NCBI GenBank assembly: GCA_001508835.1
Contig: LGFB01000078.1
Location: 1 to 6,521 of the forward strand
Reading direction: 5' to 3'
From: a bacterium 42_11
Lineage (GTDB): Bacteria > Synergistota > GBS-1
Length of the DNA stretch: 6,521 bases
Shown piece after piece: positions 1 through 5,856 of the stretch (its first letter is position 1; every line of letters begins with the position of its first letter). Position numbers and translations under genes: made by a program. The notes under the pieces were generated by a model, which saw only the letters and a list, made by a program, of their open reading frames with translations, was not told the DNA's origin and did no database searches.

Positions 1-729
1 GAGACGGGAAGAGGAAGACTTGTTGATCCTCAGGTAGCCTTTTATATGGCTGAAAAGGCCATTTATCAGCCTAAATCTCTTTCTGGCTTAAGGGTTTTGG
101 TTACTGCAGGCCCAACGAGAGAATGGATAGATCCTGTAAGGTATATCTCAAATCCGTCAAGTGGGAAGATGGGCTATTCAGTTGCTTATGTAGCAAGCTT
201 GATGGGAGCTCATGTAGATTTGGTAAGTGGGCCTGTCAATCTCGCTCCACCCGTGGGAGTTAAGTTATATAAAGTGGAAACGACTTCCGAGATGTTCGAT
301 ATGGTTTTGGAGCTTTTCCCGGAAGCCCACATAACGGTTAAGTCTGCTGCAGTTTCAGATTTTAAACCTTCCTTTACATCTTCTTCAAAGATAAAAAAGG
401 AGGGGCTATCTCAGCTTACGATAGAGCTTGCTAAAAACCCTGATATCCTCCTCGAGCTTGGAAGAAGAAAGAGACAGGAACAGGTATTGGTGGGTTTCGC
501 CCTCGAGACGGAAGATATATTTAAGAATGCTTATAAGAAACTTAAGGAAAAGGGTGCCGATTTTATCGTGGTAAATGAGGCAAGTGTAGGTTTTGGAGGA
601 GAAGAGAACGAAGTTGCATTTGTATATCCATCGGGAGTTGTGCGGTTTTTGCCAAGGTTTCACAAAAAGAAGGTAGCAGAGGAGATACTTAAAGAAGCCA
701 ATGGGATACGTATTGGACGTTGCTATTGA
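1..729 (+). CDS. coaBC: Bifunctional phosphopantothenoylcysteine decarboxylase / phosphopantothenate-cysteine ligase CoaBC, 3' part
   Basis: Cytosolic coenzyme A biosynthesis enzyme. CoaB joins 4'-phosphopantothenate to cysteine using CTP, and CoaC decarboxylates the product to 4'-phosphopantetheine. The visible part is the whole CoaB domain plus the last residues of CoaC. The frame is open from base 1 and begins ETGRGRLVDP, matching the CoaC substrate-clamp motif (CGxxGxGRM), so the ATG at 46 is internal and this is a fused, 5'-truncated gene rather than a free-standing CoaB. CoaB signatures follow: TAGPTRE, then ISNPSSGKMG (151-153 is the Asn matching E. coli Asn210), AAVSDFKP, the KIKK loop at 388-399 (the catalytic lysine of E. 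coli CoaB lies in this loop), KNPDIL and VGFALET. The ending GIRIGRCY is encoded where the gene overlaps priA by 29 nt. Family assignment is very secure; the true start lies outside the window. Confidence 0.96.
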   Translation, partial: ETGRGRLVDPQVAFYMAEKAIYQPKSLSGLRVLVTAGPTREWIDPVRYISNPSSGKMGYSVAYVASLMGAHVDLVSGPVNLAPPVGVKLYKVETTSEMFDMVLELFPEAHITVKSAAVSDFKPSFTSSSKIKKEGLSQLTIELAKNPDILLELGRRKRQEQVLVGFALETEDIFKNAYKKLKEKGADFIVVNEASVGFGGEENEVAFVYPSGVVRFLPRFHKKKVAEEILKEANGIRIGRCY

Positions 730-2479
730 GCGGCCGTTGTTTTATTGCCTTTCTTATTTTTCTCCCCGTAAGGTTGATGTTGGCTTAAGGGTTAAGGTTC
801 CTGTGGGTAAAAGCGTTTCGAAAGGATGGGTATTATCTGCCAGGAAGGGAGAGCCTTCTGGTCTTAAAACGATCAAGGAAATCATTGACGATGTTCCTCC
901 GTTACCATCTTCTTTCTTAGCATTTGCCAGGTTACTTTCCTTTGAGTATTGTTATCCCCTTGGGATGACTCTGAAGCTTCTTTTCCCGTATAACCATCTT
1001 CCCTCCTTCGGCGAGCTGGGGCTCAGATATGCAGAAAGTGACGTGTTTAATAAAGTAGTTGTGGGGCTGAGAGAATCTCGATTCGCTTTTTATAAAGATA
1101 TTATTTCCGAGTTTTTTAAGAGGGGAGAAAAGGTGCTACTTGTTGTGCCTCAGGTTGAGGATGTGGAGGATTGGGCCTCAAGGTTATCTTTTGAAGAGAC
1201 CTATCTTTGGTTCAGCGAGATGAAAAGAGGGGAAAGGAAGAAGGCTTGGGAAGCTGCGAGGAGAGAGGGGAAAGCCCTTTTTGTGGGAACTTCTTCTTTG
1301 GCCTTTCTTCCTGTAAGGGACTTGGGGCTTGTAATTGTGGATGATGAGGGAAGCCCTTACTTAAGAAGACTTTCACCTCCTTATATCCACTCTAGGGAGG
1401 CGGTTCTTTTAAGAAGGAGGATCGAAAGCTTTTCTGTAATTTTGGGGGGCTTATTCCCCAGCCTTGAAGCTTATGTAAAACTAAGCGAGGGTTGGGAGCT
1501 TGAAGAGCTTCCTTACAAACCTCCGAAGCTTGTTGTGGTTGACCTGAGGAGGAGTAAGAAGAAGGCCCTTTTATCGCTCTCCGTGTTTAACAAGGTTAAA
1601 GCTAATTTGAGGAATAAAAGAAAAAGTGTTCTTTTGTTAAACAGAAAGGCCTATGCTTCTTATTTAAAATGCGGTGAGTGTGGTTATGTTCCTAAATGTC
1701 CCAATTGTGATGTTCCTTTGTCTTTTCACAGGGATGGAAACAAACTGAGATGTTCTTATTGTGGTTATGAGAAGCCCTTTTTTGACAAGTGCTTTAACTG
1801 TGGAGGGATTTTCTTCAAGGTAGGGTCTCCTGGAATAGAGCAAGCCAAACTTCTATTGGAGGAAAAGCTTGGAGAAAGCGTAGAAGTTTGGGATGCAGAG
1901 AAAAAAGAGGATAAAGAGGTTTCTTTGGTTATTCTTGGCACTCAGGCTGTCCTTCAACCTAAATTGATGAAAGATGTTTCTTTAGCTTGCATCGTGTTGG
2001 CGGACATATCTTTATACGTGCCCAGTTATAGAGGAGAGGAGGATACTTTGAGATTGATTTACTCGGTTGCCGATTTTTCTCCTAAGGAGATTTTTATTCA
2101 GACCTACGTTCCCGAGCATCCTGTTTTTAAAGTTTTTGTGGAGGGCTCGTGGAAGAGATTCTTTCAGGAGGAATTGAAAAAGAGAGAGGAGCTTCGTTAT
2201 CCGCCGTTGTATTCTATGGCTCTGGTTTCCGTTGAGGGGAAGAAAGAGGTTTCTTTGAGAAAGAGGATAAAATATATTAAGGAGCAAATTGAAGAAGGTT
2301 CCTCTTTGGAAGCTTTAGGGCCTATCAAGAAGTTTGTGGGTGGCGGGAAAATTTCTCTATCCTTGGTGATCAAAGGCAAAAAGGGAAAGCTCCAGGAAGA
2401 GCTTTGGAAGTTTTTAGAGGATGGCAAGATTAAAGTTTCCGACGGGCTTTCTTTGGTTATTGACCCTGTGGAGGTGTAG
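701..2479 (+). CDS. priA: Replication restart protein PriA (primosomal protein N'), helicase motifs degenerate
   Basis: PriA recognises stalled forks and directs reloading of the replicative helicase. Order in this 592-residue protein: 3'-DNA-binding domain (about 1-98), helicase lobe 1 (about 115-275), lobe 2 with an embedded zinc region (about 276-480), and C-terminal domain (about 481-592, with YPPLYSMALVSVEG and LGPIKKFVGGGK). All eight zinc cysteines are present: 324, 327, 333, 336, 351, 354, 364, 367. The ATPase motifs are not. GVTGSGKTEVY is replaced by GLRESRFAFY (122-131), DEEH by DDEG (214-217), GSATPS by GGLFPS (249-254), GTQMxxKG by GTQAVLQP (413-420), and QVAGRAGR by SVADFSP (455-461). 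E. coli PriA has 732 residues; here the winged-helix domain seems absent. Homology runs from residue 3, and an in-frame stop at 674-676 leaves ATG 701 as the only sensible start. It overlaps coaBC by 29 nt and has only a weak, distant GGAG at 681-684, suggesting translational coupling. The reading frame is intact, so it is not a pseudogene. Identity is confident; loss of helicase activity is inferred from motifs. Confidence 0.95.
   Translation: MGYVLDVAIERPLFYCLSYFSPRKVDVGLRVKVPVGKSVSKGWVLSARKGEPSGLKTIKEIIDDVPPLPSSFLAFARLLSFEYCYPLGMTLKLLFPYNHLPSFGELGLRYAESDVFNKVVVGLRESRFAFYKDIISEFFKRGEKVLLVVPQVEDVEDWASRLSFEETYLWFSEMKRGERKKAWEAARREGKALFVGTSSLAFLPVRDLGLVIVDDEGSPYLRRLSPPYIHSREAVLLRRRIESFSVILGGLFPSLEAYVKLSEGWELEELPYKPPKLVVVDLRRSKKKALLSLSVFNKVKANLRNKRKSVLLLNRKAYASYLKCGECGYVPKCPNCDVPLSFHRDGNKLRCSYCGYEKPFFDKCFNCGGIFFKVGSPGIEQAKLLLEEKLGESVEVWDAEKKEDKEVSLVILGTQAVLQPKLMKDVSLACIVLADISLYVPSYRGEEDTLRLIYSVADFSPKEIFIQTYVPEHPVFKVFVEGSWKRFFQEELKKREELRYPPLYSMALVSVEGKKEVSLRKRIKYIKEQIEEGSSLEALGPIKKFVGGGKISLSLVIKGKKGKLQEELWKFLEDGKIKVSDGLSLVIDPVEV
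2470..2475 (+). promoter_or_regulatory. Ribosome binding site for der
   Basis: GGAGGT lies inside the last codons of priA, 10 nt before the der ATG at 2486. It supports that start and ties translation of der to the end of priA. Confidence 0.75.
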
Positions 2480-2485
2480 CTTAAG

Positions 2486-3793
2486 ATGTCTTTGCCGGTT
2501 GTCGCCATAGTTGGAAGGCCTAATGTGGGTAAATCTACCTTGTTTAACAGGATAATAGGGCAAAGAAAGGCTATCGTGGCTGATGTGCCCGGTATTACCC
2601 GTGACAGGATATATGGGATTGGGGAGTGGGTGGGTAGGAAGTTTTGGTTGGTTGATACGGGAGGTTTCGTTTCCGGTGAAAAAGACCCCATATGGGAAGG
2701 GGTTAGGGAACAGGTTTTGAGGGCAATGAAAGAGGCTGATCTAATTCTTCTTGTCGTTGATGGAAGAAGCGGACTTTTACCGGCCGATGAAGAGATAGCC
2801 GAAGTTGTGAGAAGAATGAATAAGAAGGTAATTCTCGTAGTTAATAAGATAGATGAAGCTAAACATGAGAAGCTTGTATCGGATTTTTATGCACTTGGGA
2901 TAGAGGATGTTATTCCCGTATCTGCTGAATCCAAACGAAATCTAGATGAACTTCTCGATAAGGTTATCTCTGTTTTGCCCGAGGAAGAGGAGGAAAAGAT
3001 AGATGAAGGCGTAATAAGGGTTACTATTGTAGGAAGGCCTAATGTTGGGAAATCTTCTTTGCTCAATCTTTTTGCTGGCGAGGAAAGGGCGTTGGTTAGT
3101 GAAAAGCCCGGAACTACAAGGGATTCTGTAGATAGCCTTGTTAGATACAAGGGAAGAGATTATCTTTTTATCGATACTGCTGGTCTTCGCAGAAAGTCGA
3201 GGATTAAGGAAAGTGTAGAATACTATAGCACTTTGAGGTGTATCAGGTCTTTGGAGAAAAGTGATGTAGCTATCCTTGTGCTTGACGCCCTTGAGCCGGC
3301 AACGATGCAGGATAAAAGGATAGCTGGGATGATAGAGGAAAGGGGGAGAGCCATAATTATAGCTGTTAATAAGGTGGATCTCTTGCCTGGTTTTGACCCT
3401 AACCTTTTTAAAGATTTTCTTATGAAGGAGTTTTACTTCGTGAACTACGCTCCTGTTTTATTTATATCAGCTAAGACTGGCTATAACGTTGAAGAGATTT
3501 TTCCAGCCATAGATAGGGTTTATGCCAATTGGAGGATGAGGGTTCCTACCTCTCAGCTTAACAGGGCTATAAGGGAAGCCCTTTATTTTTCTCCTCCTCC
3601 ATCGGACAGGAGGGGAAGAAAATTAAAGATATACTTCGTTTCTCAGAAAGGAGAGGCTCCACCCCTTTTTGAACTTTCTATTAACTCTAAGGAATTGTTG
3701 AAGAAAAGCTATCTCTCTTACTTGGAGAACAGATTGAGGGAAACCTTTGGTTTTGAGGGAACTCCTTTAAGGTTTGTGATGAAGGAGCATTAG
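2486..3793 (+). CDS. der: Ribosome assembly GTPase Der (EngA)
   Basis: Essential cytosolic GTPase that helps mature the 50S ribosomal subunit. At 435 residues it has the usual family length and layout: two tandem G domains and a C-terminal KH-like domain. G domain 1: GRPNVGKST (10-18), PGITRDR, DTGG (57-60), NKID (120-123), SAE (146-148). An acidic linker follows (PEEEEEKIDEG, 165-175). G domain 2: GRPNVGKSS (183-191), PGTTRDS, DTAG (230-233), NKVD (295-298), SAK (328-330). The KH-like domain spans about 350-435, ending near GTPLRFVMKEH. All GTP-binding motifs are intact. The two P-loops share the identical 14-bp stretch GGAAGGCCTAATGT (2513-2526 and 3032-3045). It starts 6 nt after priA with a good GGAGGT and ends 4 nt before the response regulator, so it sits mid-operon. 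Assignment is near certain. Confidence 0.98.
   Translation: MSLPVVAIVGRPNVGKSTLFNRIIGQRKAIVADVPGITRDRIYGIGEWVGRKFWLVDTGGFVSGEKDPIWEGVREQVLRAMKEADLILLVVDGRSGLLPADEEIAEVVRRMNKKVILVVNKIDEAKHEKLVSDFYALGIEDVIPVSAESKRNLDELLDKVISVLPEEEEEKIDEGVIRVTIVGRPNVGKSSLLNLFAGEERALVSEKPGTTRDSVDSLVRYKGRDYLFIDTAGLRRKSRIKESVEYYSTLRCIRSLEKSDVAILVLDALEPATMQDKRIAGMIEERGRAIIIAVNKVDLLPGFDPNLFKDFLMKEFYFVNYAPVLFISAKTGYNVEEIFPAIDRVYANWRMRVPTSQLNRAIREALYFSPPPSDRRGRKLKIYFVSQKGEAPPLFELSINSKELLKKSYLSYLENRLRETFGFEGTPLRFVMKEH
3782..3787 (+). promoter_or_regulatory. Ribosome binding site for the response regulator
   Basis: AAGGAG lies within the final codons of der, 10 nt ahead of ATG 3798. It supports that start. Confidence 0.6.
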
Positions 3794-3797
3794 CAGG

Positions 3798-4478
3798 ATG
3801 GTAAAAAGGGTTATAGCAATAGTCGAGGATGAAGAGGATATTGCCGAGCTTGTATCTTATAATCTGGTTAAGGAAAATTTCGAGGTTAGGGTTTTCAATG
3901 ATGGAGAGAGCTTTTTGTCTTCCCTTGATAACTTTTATCCTGACCTTGTTATCCTGGATATTCTTTTGCCCGGCGTTGATGGATTGGAGATATGTAGGTT
4001 CCTAAAAAACAATTACAGGTTTTCTCGTATACCGGTGTTGTTCTTAAGCGTTAAGGACTCTGAAACCGATAAGGTTGTCGGACTGGAGCTTGGTGCTGAT
4101 GATTATCTTACCAAACCCTTTAGCCCTCGAGAGCTTGTGGCTCGGGTTAGGGCCTTACTTAGAAGGTCGGGTTTAAGGGAAGAAAGGACTGCAATGCTAA
4201 AAGCGGGGCCGATTCTCGTAGACCTTGAAAAGATGGAGGCTCTTTTGGAGGGAGAAAAGATAGACCTAACTCCTGTTGAGTTTAGACTCCTTTCCATATT
4301 TGTTCAGAATCCGGGTAAGGTTTTTTCAAGAGAGGAGCTTCTTGAAAGGTTTTGGGGAGGAAGATTCGTGGTCGATAGGACTATTGATGTTCACGTGAGC
4401 GGATTAAGAAGAAAACTTGGAAGATTTGGTAGTTTGATTAGGTCTGTCCGTGGGGTAGGTTACAAGTTTGAGCTTTAG
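3798..4478 (+). CDS. OmpR/PhoB-family two-component response regulator
   Basis: DNA-binding transcription factor activated by phosphorylation from its partner kinase. The 226-residue length is normal for the family. The receiver domain (about 1-120) has the acidic pair E10/D11, the phospho-acceptor D54 in VILDILLPG, S84 in the switch Thr/Ser position, and K106 in LTKPFSPRELVAR. That last stretch and GLELGADDY closely resemble PhoB. The C-terminal winged helix (about 131-226) carries LTPVEFRLLSIF, FSREELLERFWG, the recognition-helix region VDRTIDVHVSGLRRKLG, and the closing wing IRSVRGVGYKFEL. All activation residues are present. It starts 4 nt after der and overlaps the histidine kinase by 11 nt, the standard cognate-pair arrangement. 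PhoB-like phosphate control is a sensible hypothesis, but no pst, phoU or phosphatase gene is in the window, so the signal and regulon are unknown. Confidence 0.95.
   Translation: MVKRVIAIVEDEEDIAELVSYNLVKENFEVRVFNDGESFLSSLDNFYPDLVILDILLPGVDGLEICRFLKNNYRFSRIPVLFLSVKDSETDKVVGLELGADDYLTKPFSPRELVARVRALLRRSGLREERTAMLKAGPILVDLEKMEALLEGEKIDLTPVEFRLLSIFVQNPGKVFSREELLERFWGGRFVVDRTIDVHVSGLRRKLGRFGSLIRSVRGVGYKFEL
4452..4459 (+). promoter_or_regulatory. Weak ribosome binding site for the histidine kinase (TTG start)
   Basis: GGGGTAGG lies 8 nt before TTG 4468. It is only a partial Shine-Dalgarno. An in-frame TAG at 4456-4458 rules out any earlier start, and the next in-frame TTG (4495) would cut into the first membrane helix. 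Expression is probably coupled to the upstream regulator. Confidence 0.45.
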
Positions 4479-5751
4479 GGATAAGCTCATTTTCTTGGTT
4501 TTTTCTGTTTTCTTCCTTCTTATCTCCTTCAGTGTAGACTCCCTCTGGTTGAGGTTTTGCTGTTTAATATCTATACCCTTCCTTTTTTATCTTCTCGTTC
4601 ATAGAGTTGAGGTCAGGATTAAATACCTCGGTTATCTTCTTTCCCGCTTAAAGGTGGGAGATTATAGGATTAGGGCTTTTGTAGATAGCAATGATGAAGT
4701 GGGAAAGGCGGTTGGTGAACTTAACGAGCTTGCCCGTTACCTTGAACTTTTGTCTAAAGGGAGCTTTGAATATAAAGAAAGGCTTAGCGGGTTGCTTTGT
4801 CTTGTGGAGGTCCCTGTTGCCTTCTTTGATGAGATTGGAAGGTTAATAGAGGCTAATTCTCCTTTTCTTTCACTTTTTGGAGAGAGTGATGGTAGAAAGG
4901 TTAAGGGGAAATGGTACTGGCAGTTTTCTAATAACAAAGACCTCTTGGAGTTTTTTGATGTAATTAAGGATAAAGGGAAAGCGGATAGTTTTAAGATATC
5001 CTTTGGTAATAGAATTTTCTTGGGGAAGGGAGTATTCTCTGGAGGGAAGATTTTAGTGGTCCTTAAGGAGATTACGCAGGAAGTGCAATTGGAAGAAAGA
5101 GAGTCAGAGTTGATATCGAGCATAGCTCATGAAATAAAGACTCCCCTTGCCGCTATGAAGGGAGCGGCTGAAACTTTGGAGGGAGAAATCGGAGAGAATA
5201 AGCTGCTTTCTCTTATAGTTAGGAATGCAGAAAGGCTGAATGATGTAGTTTCTAAAATTCTTGCCCTTCAAGGGTTGAAAAGAAGGAGGATATCTAAAGA
5301 ATCCATAAAATTAAGCGAGCTTCTTTCTGGCCTTCTACCTATTGTAGAAGAGAAGGCGAAGAGGAAAAGGATTCGTATAGATGTGAGGTTGTCTCAAGAA
5401 GACCTGATTATGATGGGAGAAAGGGCGCTTATTGAAAGCGCCCTTTTGAATTTGCTTGATAACGCTATAAATTATAACGTAGATGGCGGAAGCGTTACAA
5501 TTAGAGCTCAAGAGCTTGAAGACGGGGTAAAGGTCGTGATTGAAGATACGGGGATAGGTATTCCCAAAGAACATATACCGTATATTTTTGAGAAGTTTTA
5601 TGTGGTTGATAAATCCCGCTCTAAGAGGGTAGGAGGAGTGGGACTGGGATTAAGCATTGTTAAAGAAATAGTCTCCTTGCATGGGGGAATTGTTGAAGTA
5701 GAAAGCGAATTGGGTAAGGGTAGCAAGTTTACATTAATTTTCCCAAAGTGA
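4468..5751 (+). CDS. Membrane-bound sensor histidine kinase (PhoR-like, HAMP-PAS-HisKA-HATPase)
   Basis: Inner-membrane kinase that autophosphorylates on histidine and passes the phosphate to the regulator encoded just upstream. Domains in its 427 residues: two adjacent transmembrane helices (about 7-23 and 27-46) with almost no extracytoplasmic loop; a HAMP-like linker (about 48-93); a PAS domain (about 104-205, including VPVAFFDEIGRLIEAN); the dimerisation/phospho-acceptor helix SSIAHEIKTPLAAMKG with H221; and a C-terminal ATPase. The ATPase has N box NLLDNAINY (328-336), G1 EDTGIGIP (359-366), F box FEKFY (374-378) and G2 GVGLGLSIVKE (390-400). Every catalytic motif is present. The start is TTG, overlapping the regulator by 11 nt. 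Architecture and partner resemble PhoR. The missing sensor loop suggests it senses within the membrane, in the cytoplasm through PAS, or through partner proteins. A terminator-like hairpin lies within the gene at 5420-5446. Confidence 0.94.
   Translation: MSFRDKLIFLVFSVFFLLISFSVDSLWLRFCCLISIPFLFYLLVHRVEVRIKYLGYLLSRLKVGDYRIRAFVDSNDEVGKAVGELNELARYLELLSKGSFEYKERLSGLLCLVEVPVAFFDEIGRLIEANSPFLSLFGESDGRKVKGKWYWQFSNNKDLLEFFDVIKDKGKADSFKISFGNRIFLGKGVFSGGKILVVLKEITQEVQLEERESELISSIAHEIKTPLAAMKGAAETLEGEIGENKLLSLIVRNAERLNDVVSKILALQGLKRRRISKESIKLSELLSGLLPIVEEKAKRKRIRIDVRLSQEDLIMMGERALIESALLNLLDNAINYNVDGGSVTIRAQELEDGVKVVIEDTGIGIPKEHIPYIFEKFYVVDKSRSKRVGGVGLGLSIVKEIVSLHGGIVEVESELGKGSKFTLIFPK
5420..5446 (+). 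terminator. Terminator-like hairpin inside the histidine kinase gene
   Basis: A perfect 11-bp inverted repeat, AAAGGGCGCTT (5420-5430) and AAGCGCCCTTT (5436-5446), encloses the 5-nt loop ATTGA and is followed by a further T and then GAATTT. A GC-rich core flanked by an A-run and a T-run is the form of an intrinsic terminator. It encodes ordinary kinase residues (RALIESAL) just before the N box. Structure is seen directly; any termination or attenuation is inferred. Confidence 0.4.
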
Positions 5752-5763
5752 CTTTCGAAAACT

Positions 5764-5792
5764 TTGTCTCCTCTATTGTTTTTTGGTATAAT
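5764..5792 (+). promoter_or_regulatory. Sigma70-type promoter for the TRAP transporter genes
   Basis: The -35 element TTGTCT (5764-5769, 4 of 6 consensus bases) and a perfect -10 TATAAT (5787-5792) are separated by 17 bp. An extended -10 TGg (5784-5786) precedes the -10. It sits in the only real intergenic gap, pointing at the DctQ-type gene. The predicted transcription start is near 5799, giving a leader of roughly 58 nt. Confidence 0.8.
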
Positions 5793-5814
5793 GGCTTTTA
5801 GATTTGGTTACACA

Positions 5815-5831
5815 TATGCTTCCTTTATGCT
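5815..5831 (+). promoter_or_regulatory. Candidate operator: two TATGCT direct repeats 11 bp apart
   Basis: TATGCT occurs at 5815-5820 and again at 5826-5831, start to start 11 bp, about one helical turn. PhoB/OmpR-family regulators typically bind tandem half-sites at that spacing. The pair lies downstream of the predicted transcription start, where binding would block transcription. The repeats are short and AT-rich, so chance is a real alternative. Confidence 0.25.
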
Positions 5832-5843
5832 ATAAGAGAGATG

Positions 5844-5849
5844 GGAGGT
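5844..5849 (+). promoter_or_regulatory. Ribosome binding site for the DctQ-type subunit
   Basis: GGAGGT ends 7 nt before ATG 5857. A second AGGAGG (5850-5855) directly follows but is too close to the start to be used normally. The doubled purine tract makes this the strongest translation signal in the window. Confidence 0.75.
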
Positions 5850-5856
5850 AGGAGGG

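Noticed and set aside
698..716. CCAAT/ATTGG inverted repeat around the priA start codon
   Set aside because: Only 5 bp with a 9-nt loop; too weak to claim start-codon occlusion.
46..729. A free-standing CoaB starting at ATG 46
   Set aside because: The frame is open to base 1 and the preceding residues match the CoaC C-terminal clamp, so this ATG is internal to a CoaBC fusion.
1264..1281. GAGGGG-AAAG-CCCTTT hairpin followed by T in priA
   Set aside because: The stem depends on G-U pairs, and similar AAGCCCTT stretches recur in the window (near 1351, 1771 and 3576), consistent with codon preference.
701..2479. priA as a decaying pseudogene
   Set aside because: The frame is uninterrupted for 592 codons, the zinc cysteines and end domains are intact, and it sits in a tight operon. 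The loss is confined to ATPase motifs.
2197..2691. Reverse-strand open frame of 164 codons across the priA/der junction
   Set aside because: It is antisense to well-supported genes, and its translation (NKVDLPTLGLPT) is the known antisense shadow of a GTPase P-loop region. It has no coherent domain.
2887..3150. Reverse-strand open frame within der
   Set aside because: Low-complexity Ser-rich antisense shadow of the second G domain; der is intact on the + strand.
3858..3863. TATAAT inside the response regulator gene as an internal promoter
   Set aside because: No -35-like hexamer at 16-18 bp and no extended TG directly upstream; it is probably chance.
4737..5123. Reverse-strand open frame within the kinase gene
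   Set aside because: Antisense to a complete histidine kinase. The Ser/Leu-rich composition is what the complement of purine-rich codons gives.
5745..5784. Intrinsic terminator after the kinase gene
   Set aside because: There is a TTTCGAAA palindrome and later a T-run (5779-5784), but no GC-rich stem adjoins the T-run. I cannot support a terminator here.
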